From the NCBI RefSeq assembly GCF_004912145.1, contig NZ_STGT01000002.1, positions 434,001-498,000 on the forward strand: a stretch of DNA of 64,000 bases, in the 5' to 3' direction. This DNA is from Peteryoungia rhizophila (GTDB lineage: Bacteria; Pseudomonadota; Alphaproteobacteria; Rhizobiales; Rhizobiaceae). The notes under the pieces were generated by a model. It was not told where the DNA came from and made no database searches. It saw only the letters and a program-made list of their open reading frames with translations. Each line of letters starts with the position of its first letter. Position 1 is the stretch's first letter. Below are positions 18,939-28,696 of this stretch, one piece after another. The translations under genes and the position numbers were made by a program.

Positions 18939-20150
18939 TCAGTTGCGCAGGGCATCGAGCAGGACGCGCGACGGCTGGCCGTCCACCGACATGCCGAGAC
19001 GCTGCTGGATGGCGGTGATCGCTGCCTTCGAGCCCGAGCCGAAATTGCCGTCGATCTTGCCGTCGTAGTAGCCGAGCGCCTGCATGCGGGTTTGCAACTC
19101 GAACTTTTCCTTCATGTCGAGCGTGCCGTCCGGCCGCGGCCAGCGCTGCTTCATGCCGCCATAGCCGGCGATCTCGTCGGCGAGCAGGCCGACGCCGAGC
19201 GCATAGCTGTCGGCGGCGTTGTAGCGCTTGATAACGAAGAAGTTCTTGGTCATCAGGAAGCCCGGGCCGTTGGCACCACCCAGCATCTTCAGTTCGGCAC
19301 GTTCGCTACCGGTGCGGAAACCCTTGCCGGTCGGACGGGCAAAGCCGAGCGCCTGCCATTGGGCGAGAGTCTTGGTCTGGCCGGTGTATTTGTTGCCACC
19401 GCGTGGGACCACAATTTCGTAACCCCAGGTCCGGCCGGTCTGCCAGTTGTTCTTGGCCAGCAGGTTTGCGGCCGTTGCGAGCGCGTCGGGGATGGAGTGC
19501 CAGATGTCCTTGCTGCCATTGCCATCGGCATCGATGCCATAGAGCAGGTAGCTCGTCGGAATGAACTGGGTATGGCCCATGGCACCTGCCCAGGAGCCCA
19601 TGAGATTCTTGTTGGTGACGTCGCCGTTCTGCAACATCTTGAGCGCGGCAATCAGCTGGGTGCGAGCGAATTTCGCGCGCTTGCGGTCGGCATAGGCGAG
19701 CGTGGCCAGCGAACGTGGCACATTGTGGAGGCGGTCAGGACGCTCGAGGGCGGCGCCATAATTCGATTCCATCGACCAGATGGCCAGAAGCACATGCTTG
19801 TCGACGCCGAAATGGTTTTCGAGGGCGGTCAGCAGCCGACCATGCTTGGCCAGCATTTCCTGGCCGATCTTCACCGTGTAGGGGTTCACGCGGCTGTCGA
19901 GGTAGTCCCAGATCTGAGACTTGAACTCCGGCTGATACGCCGCCTTTTCGAGCACGAACTGGTCGGGCTCGTTCACGCCATTGAAAGCCTGGCGATAGGT
20001 GCGTTCGGTGATCCCGGCTTTCGCGGCCGTCGGATAAAAATCGCGGATCCACTTCTGGAAGCCGGCGTCTGCAAAGGCATCCAGCGGGATGAGCGCCGTC
20101 GAAATTGTCAGGGCAATCGCGCCGAGCAGGCTGGGGCGGTGTCTTTTCAT
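18939..20150 (-). CDS. Lytic murein transglycosylase (MltB family) with peptidoglycan-binding domain
   Basis: The 403-residue protein starts at the ATG at 20150, preceded by GGGAG, with a signal peptide (LLGAIALTISTALIPLDAFA). The MltB-type catalytic domain holds the acid Glu in LAIWSMESNYGAALERP and the substrate-groove motif GSWAGAMGHTQFIPTSYL. A C-terminal peptidoglycan_binding_1 domain begins at LQTRMQALGYYDGKIDGNFG. It would cleave the glycan strand to form 1,6-anhydro-muramic ends during wall turnover in the periplasm. Unlike E. coli MltB it has no lipobox. Confidence 0.93.
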   Translation of the reverse strand: MKRHRPSLLGAIALTISTALIPLDAFADAGFQKWIRDFYPTAAKAGITERTYRQAFNGVNEPDQFVLEKAAYQPEFKSQIWDYLDSRVNPYTVKIGQEMLAKHGRLLTALENHFGVDKHVLLAIWSMESNYGAALERPDRLHNVPRSLATLAYADRKRAKFARTQLIAALKMLQNGDVTNKNLMGSWAGAMGHTQFIPTSYLLYGIDADGNGSKDIWHSIPDALATAANLLAKNNWQTGRTWGYEIVVPRGGNKYTGQTKTLAQWQALGFARPTGKGFRTGSERAELKMLGGANGPGFLMTKNFFVIKRYNAADSYALGVGLLADEIAGYGGMKQRWPRPDGTLDMKEKFELQTRMQALGYYDGKIDGNFGSGSKAAITAIQQRLGMSVDGQPSRVLLDALRN

Positions 20151-20345
20151 GGGCATCTCCCGTGCATTCTCGTGTTGGCAGCCGGAACAAAGGCTGTTCA
20201 CCACAGGTTAACGCTGTTCAGTCAACAAACCCTTTACCACGCGGTCAGCCCAAGCTTAGTCTTTGCCATTTTGAAGCAATTATATGTTACTGGCCGTAAC
20301 CGCGTTATGAAGGCGTTAATCGATTATATCCTCCAGGAGGGATGA

Positions 20346-21233
20346 GTGGTTCAGACTAAAAAGCTCCGGAAAGCCGTGTTTCCCGTCGCCGGTCTCGGCA
20401 CCCGTTTTCTGCCTGCCACCAAGGCGGTGCCGAAGGAAATGCTCACCGTCGTCGACAAGCCCGTCATCCAGTATGTGGTCGACGAAGCCATCGAGGCCGG
20501 CATCGAACATCTCGTCTTCGTGACCGGCCGCGGCAAGGCGGTCATCGAGGATTATTTCGACATTCAGTTCGAACTCGAGCAGACGCTCAAGGCCCGCAAC
20601 AAGAATGCCGAACTGTCCCTGCTCGAATCACTTCAGCCGACCGCCGGCCAGACCAGCTTCACGCGCCAACAGGAGCCGCTGGGTCTCGGACACGCCGTCT
20701 GGTGTGCACGCGACATCGTGGGGCACGAACCCTTCGCCCTTCTTCTGCCTGACATGATTATGCGCGCGGAAAAGGGCTGCCTCAAGGGCATGGTCGAACT
20801 TTACGAAAAGACCGGCGGCAACATCGTCGCGGTCGAGGAATGCGCGCCCGAACAGGCGCACAAATACGGCATCGTGGGTGTTGGCGAGACGCTGGAAGGC
20901 GGCTTCAAGATCAACCAGATGGTGGAAAAGCCGGCCAAGGGAACTGCGCCCTCCAATTTCTTCATAAACGGCCGCTACATCCTGCAGCCGGAGATCTTCG
21001 AGATCCTGTCTACGCAGGAGCGTGGCGCCGGCAATGAGATCCAGCTGACCGACGGCATGCTGAAGCTTGCCCAGAGCCAAGACTTTGCAGGGTATCATTT
21101 CAAGGGTCAGACCTTCGACTGCGGTTCCAAGGATGGCTTCATCCTGGCCAACGTCTCCTTCGCCATCGAGCGTGCAGACATCCGCCCAGCGATCGAGGAC
21201 CAGCTGAAGGCATTGCTCGCAGCCCTCAAGTGA
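20346..21233 (+). CDS. galU: UTP-glucose-1-phosphate uridylyltransferase
   Basis: The 295-residue nucleotidyltransferase starts at GTG 20346, eight bases after AGGAGG. It has the nucleotide-binding N-terminus [18 protein letters not shown], the motif [27 protein letters not shown] and [20 protein letters not shown], as in GalU/ExoN. It makes UDP-glucose from UTP and glucose-1-phosphate for exopolysaccharide, glucan and lipopolysaccharide synthesis. It is a stand-alone gene divergent from the transglycosylase gene. Confidence 0.96.
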   Translation: MVQTKKLRKAVFPVAGLGTRFLPATKAVPKEMLTVVDKPVIQYVVDEAIEAGIEHLVFVTGRGKAVIEDYFDIQFELEQTLKARNKNAELSLLESLQPTAGQTSFTRQQEPLGLGHAVWCARDIVGHEPFALLLPDMIMRAEKGCLKGMVELYEKTGGNIVAVEECAPEQAHKYGIVGVGETLEGGFKINQMVEKPAKGTAPSNFFINGRYILQPEIFEILSTQERGAGNEIQLTDGMLKLAQSQDFAGYHFKGQTFDCGSKDGFILANVSFAIERADIRPAIEDQLKALLAALK

Positions 21234-21254
21234 CCGATTTACTGACCGCCGGGC

Positions 21255-22814
21255 TCAACGCTTGGCGGTCAGGCCCACCAGTGCCGTCAGGCTGTCGTTG
21301 TCCACGCCCGTGTTGTAGTGCGTGCGCTCATAGGTGAGATCCGCCGTCGCGTCGAGATAGCGGTTGACCTTCCAGGTCAGGCCGGCGCCGGCCAGATAGG
21401 CAGTCGTATCGGCTGCAGCCGCATCTCCATCATATCTGGTAAAGGTCGTGCCGCCGGTCAGGCGGGCGACGAGGTTCGTACGCAGGTCATGCGCGAGTTG
21501 CGCAGTTACACGATGGATTGTCGCGCCATTCACGCCTGCGGTCGTCGACGGGTCGATGCTCGTGTCGAGCGTCACGTCTATGCTCGTGCCTTCGCGCGGC
21601 GACCAGAAGATGTTGCCGTCGACGGTGAGGGCGGAAAGCTCTTCAAGCCGGCCGTCCTCGAATTTCTGGCGTTCGTAGCCGACGGCGATCTCGCCGCGCA
21701 GTTTTTCGCCGAGATCCACCGCGACACCAGTCTTCGCGCCATAGAGGTCGGCCGAACGGCGATACCCGGCGGAATCAACGGCATCGTCGTAATCAATCCG
21801 CCCAATCGTGCCTTCGATGAAGGGGATGAGGGCAGGCGAGAGCTCGTAGCCAAGGCGGCTGGTGAGCGCATAGCGGTTCCGGTTCCGGTCGCTGCGCTCC
21901 AGTGTCGAGCCGTCCGAGAGTTCGGCGTCGGAATATTGCAGGCGCGTCACGTCGGCTCCGATTGACCCACGGATGAGGCCGAAGTCGCGTTCGATGGAGG
22001 CGCCCGCACCATATTGATGCACCCCGGACTGGACCTTGGCGCCCGTGACGGCGTTCGGATCGTCGCTGTCTTCACGGCCGAAACTGTAGGAGCCTGAAAT
22101 CGTGGCGATCGTGTCGTCCGCGAGGTCAAGGCGCAGGCGTGCGTCGATGTCGGCCCGCGGCTTGTCGGTCTCGTCCCCTGACAGTGTTTCCTGCCAGGCG
22201 CCTTCGGCTCCCACGGAGAGTTCATGGCGCGACCAGTCGGACGTCAGCGTGCCCTTGAGGCCCGTTTCGGAGAAGATGCGGTCGTCTTTCACGCCTCCGC
22301 TCTTTTCCGTTTCGCTCCCCAGTTTCTGGCTGATCGAAGGACGTAGGATCAGGGTGCCGAGGCGGATGCCGCTGTCGTCTTCCGAATCGAGTTCGCGGCT
22401 GATGCGCTCGGCTGTCGGGTTGTCGACGCGGGCTTCACGCAGGTTCTGGCGACCGATGTCCTCATCGATGGGGATGGTGTCCCCGTCTGTGAGCGGTCCG
22501 AGCGCCTGGGTGTCGGGTGCGACGGTGGTGCCGGTCGCCAGCGGATCGGTTGCCGTTTGAGACGAGGAGGTGGTGCCCGTCTGCATCGATGCGGATATAC
22601 CGTTCGCTGCCGTCGCGCCTGTCGACGTCTGTCCAGATCCAGATAGCGGAGACCAGGTGGGAAGCGTTCCGTCCGACGTCGCACTGCCTGGCTCTGCCTG
22701 TTGGGCGGCGAGGAGGGACGGGTGCGCGAGCACGGACAGCGCCAGCACGCCTGCAAAGGCGCGCAGCCCGAGGCGGCCCTTGCCGCTCTTGTCCCGATTT
22801 TCGACTGAGGTCAT
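21255..22814 (-). CDS. Outer-membrane beta-barrel protein (BBP2-like)
   Basis: The 519-residue exported protein has a signal peptide (LRAFAGVLALSVLAHPSLLAAQQ) and a Ser/Thr/Gly-rich periplasmic stretch of about 90 residues. A long C-terminal region of alternating amphipathic strands follows, with frequent Tyr and Gly (GTLTSDWSRHELSVGAEGAW, RYALTSRLGYELSPALIPF) and ends near TADLTYERTHYN. This is the look of the outer-membrane beta-barrel families found in rhizobia (putative beta-barrel porin 2). The substrate, if any, is unknown. It is convergent with galU and divergent from kdsD, which feeds lipopolysaccharide core synthesis. Confidence 0.75.
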   Translation of the reverse strand: MTSVENRDKSGKGRLGLRAFAGVLALSVLAHPSLLAAQQAEPGSATSDGTLPTWSPLSGSGQTSTGATAANGISASMQTGTTSSSQTATDPLATGTTVAPDTQALGPLTDGDTIPIDEDIGRQNLREARVDNPTAERISRELDSEDDSGIRLGTLILRPSISQKLGSETEKSGGVKDDRIFSETGLKGTLTSDWSRHELSVGAEGAWQETLSGDETDKPRADIDARLRLDLADDTIATISGSYSFGREDSDDPNAVTGAKVQSGVHQYGAGASIERDFGLIRGSIGADVTRLQYSDAELSDGSTLERSDRNRNRYALTSRLGYELSPALIPFIEGTIGRIDYDDAVDSAGYRRSADLYGAKTGVAVDLGEKLRGEIAVGYERQKFEDGRLEELSALTVDGNIFWSPREGTSIDVTLDTSIDPSTTAGVNGATIHRVTAQLAHDLRTNLVARLTGGTTFTRYDGDAAAADTTAYLAGAGLTWKVNRYLDATADLTYERTHYNTGVDNDSLTALVGLTAKR

Positions 22815-22967
22815 TCCTGCGCCCGGCAATCTGCAATGCTTACCCAAACGTAAAGCCTGATGGTTAACGTTTGGTTTCGGGTGCATGGTTGTGCATCAGA
22901 CCGAGATGCCGCAGCCGCGACATCGCACGAGAATTTACAGCAGCCGACAAACGCAGTATGGGACGGC

Positions 22968-23963
22968 ATGATCAAGCGCGCAGTCAATCTCGTCGAAGCC
23001 AGTGCCACCGAATCCGCTCTTCGCGTCATCTCGACGGAGCGCGAGGGATTGCGCGTGCTTGAGGAGGCGCTGGCGGGGCCGCTTGCCGCGCCGTTCTGCA
23101 ACGCGGTCAAGACAATCGGAGATATCGGCGGCCGCGTGATCGTTACCGGCGTCGGCAAGAGCGGGCATATCGGTTCGAAGATTGCCGCGACCTTCGCCTC
23201 GACGGGCACGCCGGCCTTCTTCGTGCACCCCGCGGAGGCCAATCACGGCGATCTGGGTATGATTGCCCAGGACGATGCGATCCTGGCAATCTCCTGGGGT
23301 GGTGAAACGGCCGAGCTGCAGGGCATCCTCGCCTTTTCCCGCCGCTTCTCTATTCCGCTGATCGCCATCACAGCTGGAGAGACTTCGACGCTCGCGCGCA
23401 ATGCCGATGTCGTTCTTCTGATGCCAAAGGTTCAGGAAGCCTGTCCGCACGGGTTGGCACCTACGACGTCCGCCGTCTTGCAGCTCGCAATCGGGGACGC
23501 CATTGCGATCGCACTTCTGGAAGCACGCGGCTTTTCGCCGTCCGACTTCCGCACCTTCCATCCGGGTGGTAAGCTCGGCGCGGCCCTGACCCATGTGCGC
23601 GACATCATGCATACCGGCGACCGCGTGCCGCTGGTGCCACTCGGCACGTCCATGCCCGATGCGGTCAAAACGTTGTCGCACAAGCATTTCGGCTGTGTGG
23701 GCATCACCGACGAGACAGGCAAGCTCTGCGGCATCGTCACCGAAGGCGACATGGCGCGCAATCTCGCCCGCGATCTGTCGATCCTCAACGTCGAGGATGT
23801 GATGACCCGCAACCCGAAGGTCATCAAGGGCGATGCGCTGGCCACGACGGCTGCTGCGATGATCAACAAACACAGTATCGGCGCGTTGATCGTGGTGGAT
23901 GACGAGAACACGCCGATCGGTCTCATTCACTTCCACGATCTGCTACGGATAGGGGTCGCCTGA
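22968..23963 (+). CDS. kdsD: D-arabinose-5-phosphate isomerase (KpsF/GutQ family)
   Basis: The 331-residue enzyme has an N-terminal SIS domain (VIVTGVGKSGHIGSKIAATF, then FFVHPAEANHGDLGMI, SWGGETAEL and FHPGGKLGA) and two C-terminal CBS domains (VRDIMHTGDRVP, VEDVMTRNPKVI). It converts ribulose-5-phosphate to arabinose-5-phosphate, the first step to Kdo in lipopolysaccharide. The ATG at 22968 follows GGGAC; frames further upstream lack similarity. It is divergent from the beta-barrel gene. Confidence 0.92.
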   Translation: MIKRAVNLVEASATESALRVISTEREGLRVLEEALAGPLAAPFCNAVKTIGDIGGRVIVTGVGKSGHIGSKIAATFASTGTPAFFVHPAEANHGDLGMIAQDDAILAISWGGETAELQGILAFSRRFSIPLIAITAGETSTLARNADVVLLMPKVQEACPHGLAPTTSAVLQLAIGDAIAIALLEARGFSPSDFRTFHPGGKLGAALTHVRDIMHTGDRVPLVPLGTSMPDAVKTLSHKHFGCVGITDETGKLCGIVTEGDMARNLARDLSILNVEDVMTRNPKVIKGDALATTAAAMINKHSIGALIVVDDENTPIGLIHFHDLLRIGVA

Positions 23964-23972
23964 GGGGCGAGG

Positions 23973-24437
23973 TTACGCCTCTTCGACGACAAGGTCGCGG
24001 CCGTTGCTGGAGACGATCCTGACCCTTGCTCCGCCCGGCAGATCAGGGCCTGAAACAAGCCAGAATGTGTCGTCCAAACGAATGCGACCGCGGCCCTCGC
24101 GGATCGGTTCGCCGAGCACCGCCGTGCGGCCGACGAGGCTCGCGCCCCGCTGATTGAGCAGGGGCTGGTCGCTGTCGGTCTGGAGACGCGTGAACAAGCG
24201 CCGACCCGCCAGGGTGAAGACTACGGCACTGGCGGCAAACACGAGTGACTGCACCTGCCAGCTCCAGAAACCGGCATCCCAGAGCAGCAGCGACAAGACA
24301 CCTGTCAGGAGCGCGCCGAGGCCGATCCAGACGAGAAAGACGCCGGGCATCACGAGTTCGGCCGCCAGAAGCAGCATGCCCAGCACCCACCAGCTCCAGG
24401 GGCCGAGTTCGGCGATGATCCGGCCGATCATCGTCAT
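23973..24437 (-). CDS. NfeD-family membrane protein
   Basis: The 154-residue protein has several hydrophobic segments (WWVLGMLLLAAELVMPGVF, IGLGALLTGVLSLLLWD, QSLVFAASAVVFTLAGRRLF) and a C-terminal OB-fold domain (LVGRTAVLGEPIREGRGRI). NfeD proteins are encoded beside SPFH proteins and are thought to help assemble membrane microdomains. The ATG at 24437 shares a base with the stop of the SPFH gene (TGATG), so the two are translationally coupled; a GTG one codon upstream is also possible. Confidence 0.85.
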   Translation of the reverse strand: MTMIGRIIAELGPWSWWVLGMLLLAAELVMPGVFLVWIGLGALLTGVLSLLLWDAGFWSWQVQSLVFAASAVVFTLAGRRLFTRLQTDSDQPLLNQRGASLVGRTAVLGEPIREGRGRIRLDDTFWLVSGPDLPGGARVRIVSSNGRDLVVEEA

Positions 24438-25441
24438 CACTCGCCGTTGGGGTTGAAGGAGGAGATCGGCGGGGTGCTGCGCGGGGCAGGCGGAGCCGCG
24501 CGTGGTGTGGCGGGGCGCTTGTCCTCGCCAAAGACCTCACGGGCGATCGCGCCGATGCCGCCGAGCGAGCCGATCAGGGCCGTGGCTTCCATCGGCATCA
24601 GAACGATCTTGGAATTGCTGGCCGTGCCGATCGCGGCCATCGCCTCGGTGTATTTCTGAGCGACGAAGTAGTTGATGGCGTTGACGTCACCGGCGGCGAT
24701 CGCCTCCGAGACGAGGCGGGTGGCCGTGGCTTCGGCTTCCGCCAGGCGCTCGCGGGCCTCGGCTTCTCGATAGGCGGCTTCGCGCTCGCCCTCGGCTTCG
24801 AGGATCGCAGATTGCTTTGCGCCCTCGGCGCGCAGGATCTGCGCATTGCGGAAGCCTTCTGCTTCGAGTACCTGGGCGCGCTTCTCGCGTTCCGCCTTCA
24901 TCTGACGGCCCATGGCAGCGACGAGATCGGCGGGCGGCTGAATATCCTTGATCTCGACGCGAGTGACCTTGATGCCCCAGGGACGCACGGCTTCGTCGAC
25001 AACACGCAGCAGTCGGTCGTTGATCACCTCACGATTCGAGAGCAGTTCATCGAGGTCCATCGAGCCCATGACCGAGCGGATGTTGGTCATGGTGAGGTTG
25101 AGGATCGCGTTCTCGAGATTGGCGACCTGATAGGCTGCCTCGGCGGCGTTCAGCACCTGGTAAAAGGCGACGGCATCGGCAGAAACCGAGGCATTGTCCC
25201 TGGTGATGACTTCCTGGGTGGGAACATCGAGAACCTGCTCCATGACGTTCATCTTGGCGCCGATGCGCTCGAAGAAGGGGATGATCAGGTTCAGGCCGGG
25301 TTCCAGCGTGCGTGTGTAGCGGCCAAAGCGTTCGATCGTGTAACGGTAGCCCTGCGGCACGGTCTTGATACCGGCAAAGAGGACCAGGATAACGAGCACA
25401 ACGAGTGCAATGACGACAATGTCCGGACCGGTGATGGGCAT
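24437..25441 (-). CDS. SPFH/band-7 (stomatin-like, QmcA-type) membrane protein
   Basis: The 334-residue protein has an N-terminal membrane anchor ([18 protein letters not shown]), the SPFH domain ([42 protein letters not shown], the [17 protein letters not shown] signature), a long Ala/Glu-rich coiled coil (about residues 190-250) and a Pro-rich tail. Such proteins form large membrane cages and modulate proteases or membrane organisation together with NfeD partners. GGAGG precedes the ATG at 25441. The pair SPFH-NfeD forms an operon. Confidence 0.92.
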   Translation of the reverse strand: MPITGPDIVVIALVVLVILVLFAGIKTVPQGYRYTIERFGRYTRTLEPGLNLIIPFFERIGAKMNVMEQVLDVPTQEVITRDNASVSADAVAFYQVLNAAEAAYQVANLENAILNLTMTNIRSVMGSMDLDELLSNREVINDRLLRVVDEAVRPWGIKVTRVEIKDIQPPADLVAAMGRQMKAEREKRAQVLEAEGFRNAQILRAEGAKQSAILEAEGEREAAYREAEARERLAEAEATATRLVSEAIAAGDVNAINYFVAQKYTEAMAAIGTASNSKIVLMPMEATALIGSLGGIGAIAREVFGEDKRPATPRAAPPAPRSTPPISSFNPNGE

Positions 25442-25570
25442 GAAATCCTCCAGCTCTGGCGCGAACATGAGCCGCGACCCCAGGGTCTAACATCGTGGGG
25501 TGGCAGGCGAATTGCAAGGTTTAGCCGTCACATGGGCCAACAACCTGGCCGTCAATCGCAGGGTCTTGGG

Positions 25571-25605
25571 AAAGAAAAAGGGCGGCCGGATCACTCCGGC
25601 CGCCC
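25571..25605 (-). terminator. Intrinsic terminator of the chemoreceptor gene
   Basis: GGGCGGCCGGA (25580-25590) and TCCGGCCGCCC (25595-25605) form an 11-bp stem with a TCAC loop, followed on the minus strand by TTTTTCTTT. It lies 30 bp after the gene. Confidence 0.82.
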
Positions 25606-25634
25606 TCATTTATCTCCGTCCGAGCCGTTTCAGC

Positions 25635-27596
25635 TCAGAACTCTTCCCAGCTGTCCTGCGCGACGGCGGCATTGCCATGGCTGCGCGGGGCAGGGGCGGC
25701 GTGACGAGCGGGCTGTGCCGCACGCGGTGCCGGAGCGCGGCTCGCGGAGGCGGACGGCTGGGCCATGGTGCGTGCGGTGTCGCGTAGCGCCGAAGCCTGG
25801 ACCTGCTGAACGCCGTCGATCGAGAAGTGCGAGATCAGTTCGCGCAGCTTCGCAGCTTCGGTGGCGAGTGCTGCAGAAGCAGCATTCGATTCTTCCACCA
25901 TCGCGGCGTTCTGCTGGGTCGTCTGGTCCATCGAGTTGACGGCATGATTGACTTCCGAGAGGCCGGTCGCCTGTTCCTTGGCCGACAGGGCAATGGCATC
26001 CATATGGGTGTTCATCTCGGTGATGAAGCCGCCAATGGTCCGGAGCGCTTCGCCGGTCTTGCGGACGAGATCGACGCCGCCTGCGACTTCCGTCGAGGAA
26101 TTCTGGATCAGCGCCTTGATTTCCTTCGCGGCGTTTGCGGAGCGCTGCGCCAATTCGCGGACTTCCTGTGCGACGACGGCGAAGCCCTTGCCAGCTTCAC
26201 CGGCACGTGCAGCCTCGACACCCGCATTCAGCGCCAGAAGGTTGGTCTGGAAGGCAATCTCGTCGATCACACCTATAATGTTCGAGATCTGCTGCGAGGA
26301 ACCCTCGATGCGCCGCATTGCGTCTTCGGCGCGGGAGACGACGTCCGAGGATTGGGTCGCCGAGGTGTTGGCCTGGGCTGCGACAGAGCGGGCTTCTTCC
26401 GTCCGCTTGGTCGAGTTCTGGACATTCGCCGTGATTTCCTCGACGGCGGCCGCTGTCTCTTCGAGGGCTGCCGCCTGCTGCTCTGTGCGCTTGGATAGAT
26501 GGTCGGTGCCGGAGGCGATCTCGCGGGTGCCGGTTTCCATGGTGGCGACACTGTTGGTGATCGCGGCCATGGTCTGGTTCAGCTGGCGGACCGACTGATT
26601 GAAGTCGTGACGCAGCGTTTCGAAATCCGGAGAGAAGGCTTCGTTGATCTGGAAGGCGAGGTCGCCGGACGCCAGGCGCTTCAGGCCGGCCGCGAGGCCG
26701 GAGGTCGCAGCCTGCAGACGGGCTGCGGCATCGGCCTCGGCACGCTGCTGTGCAGCGATCCGGTCGGCTTCAGCCTGGCGGCGATTGCCGTCGGCCTCTG
26801 CTTCGAGACGCTTGTTGGTGATGGCCGCCTCGCGGAAAACCTGCATGGCTGCCGACATGCGGCCGATTTCGTCCCTGCCGCCCTGATCGATGACGATGTC
26901 ATGATCGCCTTCCGACAGCCGGGTTGTCGCATCGGCGAGCTTGCCGAGCGGCCTGGATACGAGATGGAAGTTCAGGAAACCCATCAGAACCGCTGCGATG
27001 CCGACGATGATCGAGGCGGCGAGGCTGACCGTTTCCACGAGCGACAGAGCTGCAGTCTGGTGGGCTGCGGCAGTTGCGGCGCGGGCGGAAAGCGTCGTCT
27101 TGAGATCGGCTAGACCGTCTTCGAATGCCTTGACCAGCGCTTCACCTTCGCCTGTGACTTCGATCGCGCGAGCGAGTTCGACGGTTGCAGGATCGCGCAT
27201 CAGCAGGATCTGGCGCTCCATGAAATTCGCCTTCCAGGCATCGAGCGCTGCAATCGCTTCCTTGAACTTGGCCAGTTCGGCGGGAGCCGAGCCCGAAACA
27301 AGTGCCTCGATGCTGACCTTGTCCTTGTCCATTTCCGCTGCGACGTTCTGGGCGCCGACGGCGTAGTCGCGGTTGCCGGTCAGCAGGAAGGTCTTCAGCT
27401 GAAGATCCGCGATGTAGAGATCGGCTGAAAATTCGTCGATGGCGGCCACGACATTGTTCACGACGGCCGTTTCGGCAACTTGCTCGCTCGCGACGATGGC
27501 GCGGTTATGCATGAAGGTCGAGGCTGCGATCGCGATGGCGGCAAGGAGTCCGAAAGCGAGAAAGCCCTTGGCGCTTACGGATAGGTTCTTGAGCAT
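25635..27596 (-). CDS. Methyl-accepting chemotaxis protein
   Basis: The 653-residue chemoreceptor has a membrane segment near residues 11-28 ([17 protein letters not shown]), a periplasmic helical sensor of about 155 residues, a second membrane segment ([19 protein letters not shown]), HAMP ([17 protein letters not shown]), a second HAMP-like region, and the signalling domain with the hairpin tip [20 protein letters not shown]. The C-terminal pentapeptide SWEEF resembles the NWETF tether that recruits CheR and CheB. It follows a gene for a soluble Cache-like periplasmic protein that could be its ligand-binding partner. No other chemotaxis gene is nearby. Confidence 0.94.
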   Translation of the reverse strand: MLKNLSVSAKGFLAFGLLAAIAIAASTFMHNRAIVASEQVAETAVVNNVVAAIDEFSADLYIADLQLKTFLLTGNRDYAVGAQNVAAEMDKDKVSIEALVSGSAPAELAKFKEAIAALDAWKANFMERQILLMRDPATVELARAIEVTGEGEALVKAFEDGLADLKTTLSARAATAAAHQTAALSLVETVSLAASIIVGIAAVLMGFLNFHLVSRPLGKLADATTRLSEGDHDIVIDQGGRDEIGRMSAAMQVFREAAITNKRLEAEADGNRRQAEADRIAAQQRAEADAAARLQAATSGLAAGLKRLASGDLAFQINEAFSPDFETLRHDFNQSVRQLNQTMAAITNSVATMETGTREIASGTDHLSKRTEQQAAALEETAAAVEEITANVQNSTKRTEEARSVAAQANTSATQSSDVVSRAEDAMRRIEGSSQQISNIIGVIDEIAFQTNLLALNAGVEAARAGEAGKGFAVVAQEVRELAQRSANAAKEIKALIQNSSTEVAGGVDLVRKTGEALRTIGGFITEMNTHMDAIALSAKEQATGLSEVNHAVNSMDQTTQQNAAMVEESNAASAALATEAAKLRELISHFSIDGVQQVQASALRDTARTMAQPSASASRAPAPRAAQPARHAAPAPRSHGNAAVAQDSWEEF

Positions 27597-27676
27597 AGTA
27601 AAATCCTGTCCCGGTCGGGGTCGAATTGGGTCATTTTTTACAGGACGGCCGCCATCATGGGGTCGTGGTCGACGGA

Positions 27677-28285
27677 TCAGCTGCCGGCGAGAGCCCGGCG
27701 CTCGAGTTCCGTGAGATTGAGTTCGACGGTGACAGCACCGATCTTCTTCTTCGTGCCGTCGAGCAGCGTGAAGCTCACCTGGTTGCGCCAGATCTTAAGT
27801 TCGTCGTCCCACTCTGCTTCGTCGATGAAGATTGCATCATCCGAGACATCATAGGTTTTCTGGAACTTTGCCTCATCGCCCTGCCAGAAATCGCTGGTGA
27901 TCGAGCTCTGGCCGACATTGAGGCCGTTCTGGTCCATGACGAAAATTTCGGGATATAGACCGAGCGACTTGCCCTGGATACGCGCGAGATAGACAGACAG
28001 CGGGCTGGAAAGCGTAGCGGCGATCAGCGGCTTGTCGGCAGCCTCGCGCTCGGCCTTCCACTGATTGTCCAGCTCGTCGATCTTGTCCTGGGTCAGTTCG
28101 TTCAGACGGGAGTTTTGTGCCTGGACCGACACGGTCACGATCTCGGCCGAGATAAACTCCTGGATCTGTGCCAGGAGTTCGGGAGAAACGAGCTTGGCGA
28201 TGTCCGGCTGAGGCGGTTCGGCATGCGCGGTGGTCAGCGACAAGGCGAGGAATGTCGTTGCCAATGCGGTGGTAGTAAATCTCAT
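27677..28285 (-). CDS. Soluble periplasmic Cache/PDC-like sensor protein
   Basis: The 202-residue protein has a signal peptide ([20 protein letters not shown]) and no other membrane segment. The mature part resembles a stand-alone PDC/Cache sensor fold: a long N-terminal helix ([20 protein letters not shown]), the strand motif [20 protein letters not shown], then [16 protein letters not shown] and [19 protein letters not shown]. These domains normally sit inside chemoreceptors or kinases. AAGGAG precedes the ATG at 28285. It lies 80 bp upstream of the chemoreceptor gene on the same strand, so it may bind a ligand and present it to that receptor. That function is inferred. Confidence 0.75.
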   Translation of the reverse strand: MRFTTTALATTFLALSLTTAHAEPPQPDIAKLVSPELLAQIQEFISAEIVTVSVQAQNSRLNELTQDKIDELDNQWKAEREAADKPLIAATLSSPLSVYLARIQGKSLGLYPEIFVMDQNGLNVGQSSITSDFWQGDEAKFQKTYDVSDDAIFIDEAEWDDELKIWRNQVSFTLLDGTKKKIGAVTVELNLTELERRALAGS

Positions 28286-28628
28286 GGTGGTCTCCTTCAA
28301 CTCTCCCTAATTCTAGGGATCATTACTAAATGGAACCTTAATATAAGAAATCGCCTATCTGAAATTGTATTGTAATCCAATGATTTAGGCTCGCTGCGAC
28401 GCTCCCGGTCTGCGCATGATGACAGCTTCGAGTTGTCTTCTCGGTTGTGGCGTGACGTGCCCCGTGAAAGCCTAACCAAATGAAATTATGCACTAAAATT
28501 GTGCATCTCCGCTGGAAAATGGGCGATGGATGAAAGCGGATGCACTGGTGATCATCGTTTGGGTTGCATCCGTTTGCCGGCTTCAGACGGCTTTCCAAGT
28601 CTTCTTTTGCAACTGGATGCAAAGCAAA
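28286..28628. other. AT-rich intergenic region with inverted repeats
   Basis: This 343-bp region upstream of the Cache-like gene holds no gene. It has ATGCAC-N7-GTGCAT (28488-28506), CGGATGCA-N20-TGCATCCG (28537-28572) and CCCTA-N4-TAGGG (28303-28316). On the minus strand TTATATTAAGG near 28335-28345 could be a -10 region for the Cache-like gene. The regulator is unknown. Confidence 0.4.
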
Positions 28629-28660
28629 GAAAAAAGGGGCCCCGCCTTATCGGCAGCCCC
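28629..28660 (-). terminator. Intrinsic terminator of hemH
   Basis: On the minus strand GGGGC-T-GCC-GATAA-GGC-GGG-GCCCC forms an interrupted stem followed by TTTTTTC, starting 37 bp after the hemH stop. Confidence 0.7.
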
Positions 28661-28696
28661 CCTTGATGTCGTATCGCGGCTCGTTCGAGTGAGGCC

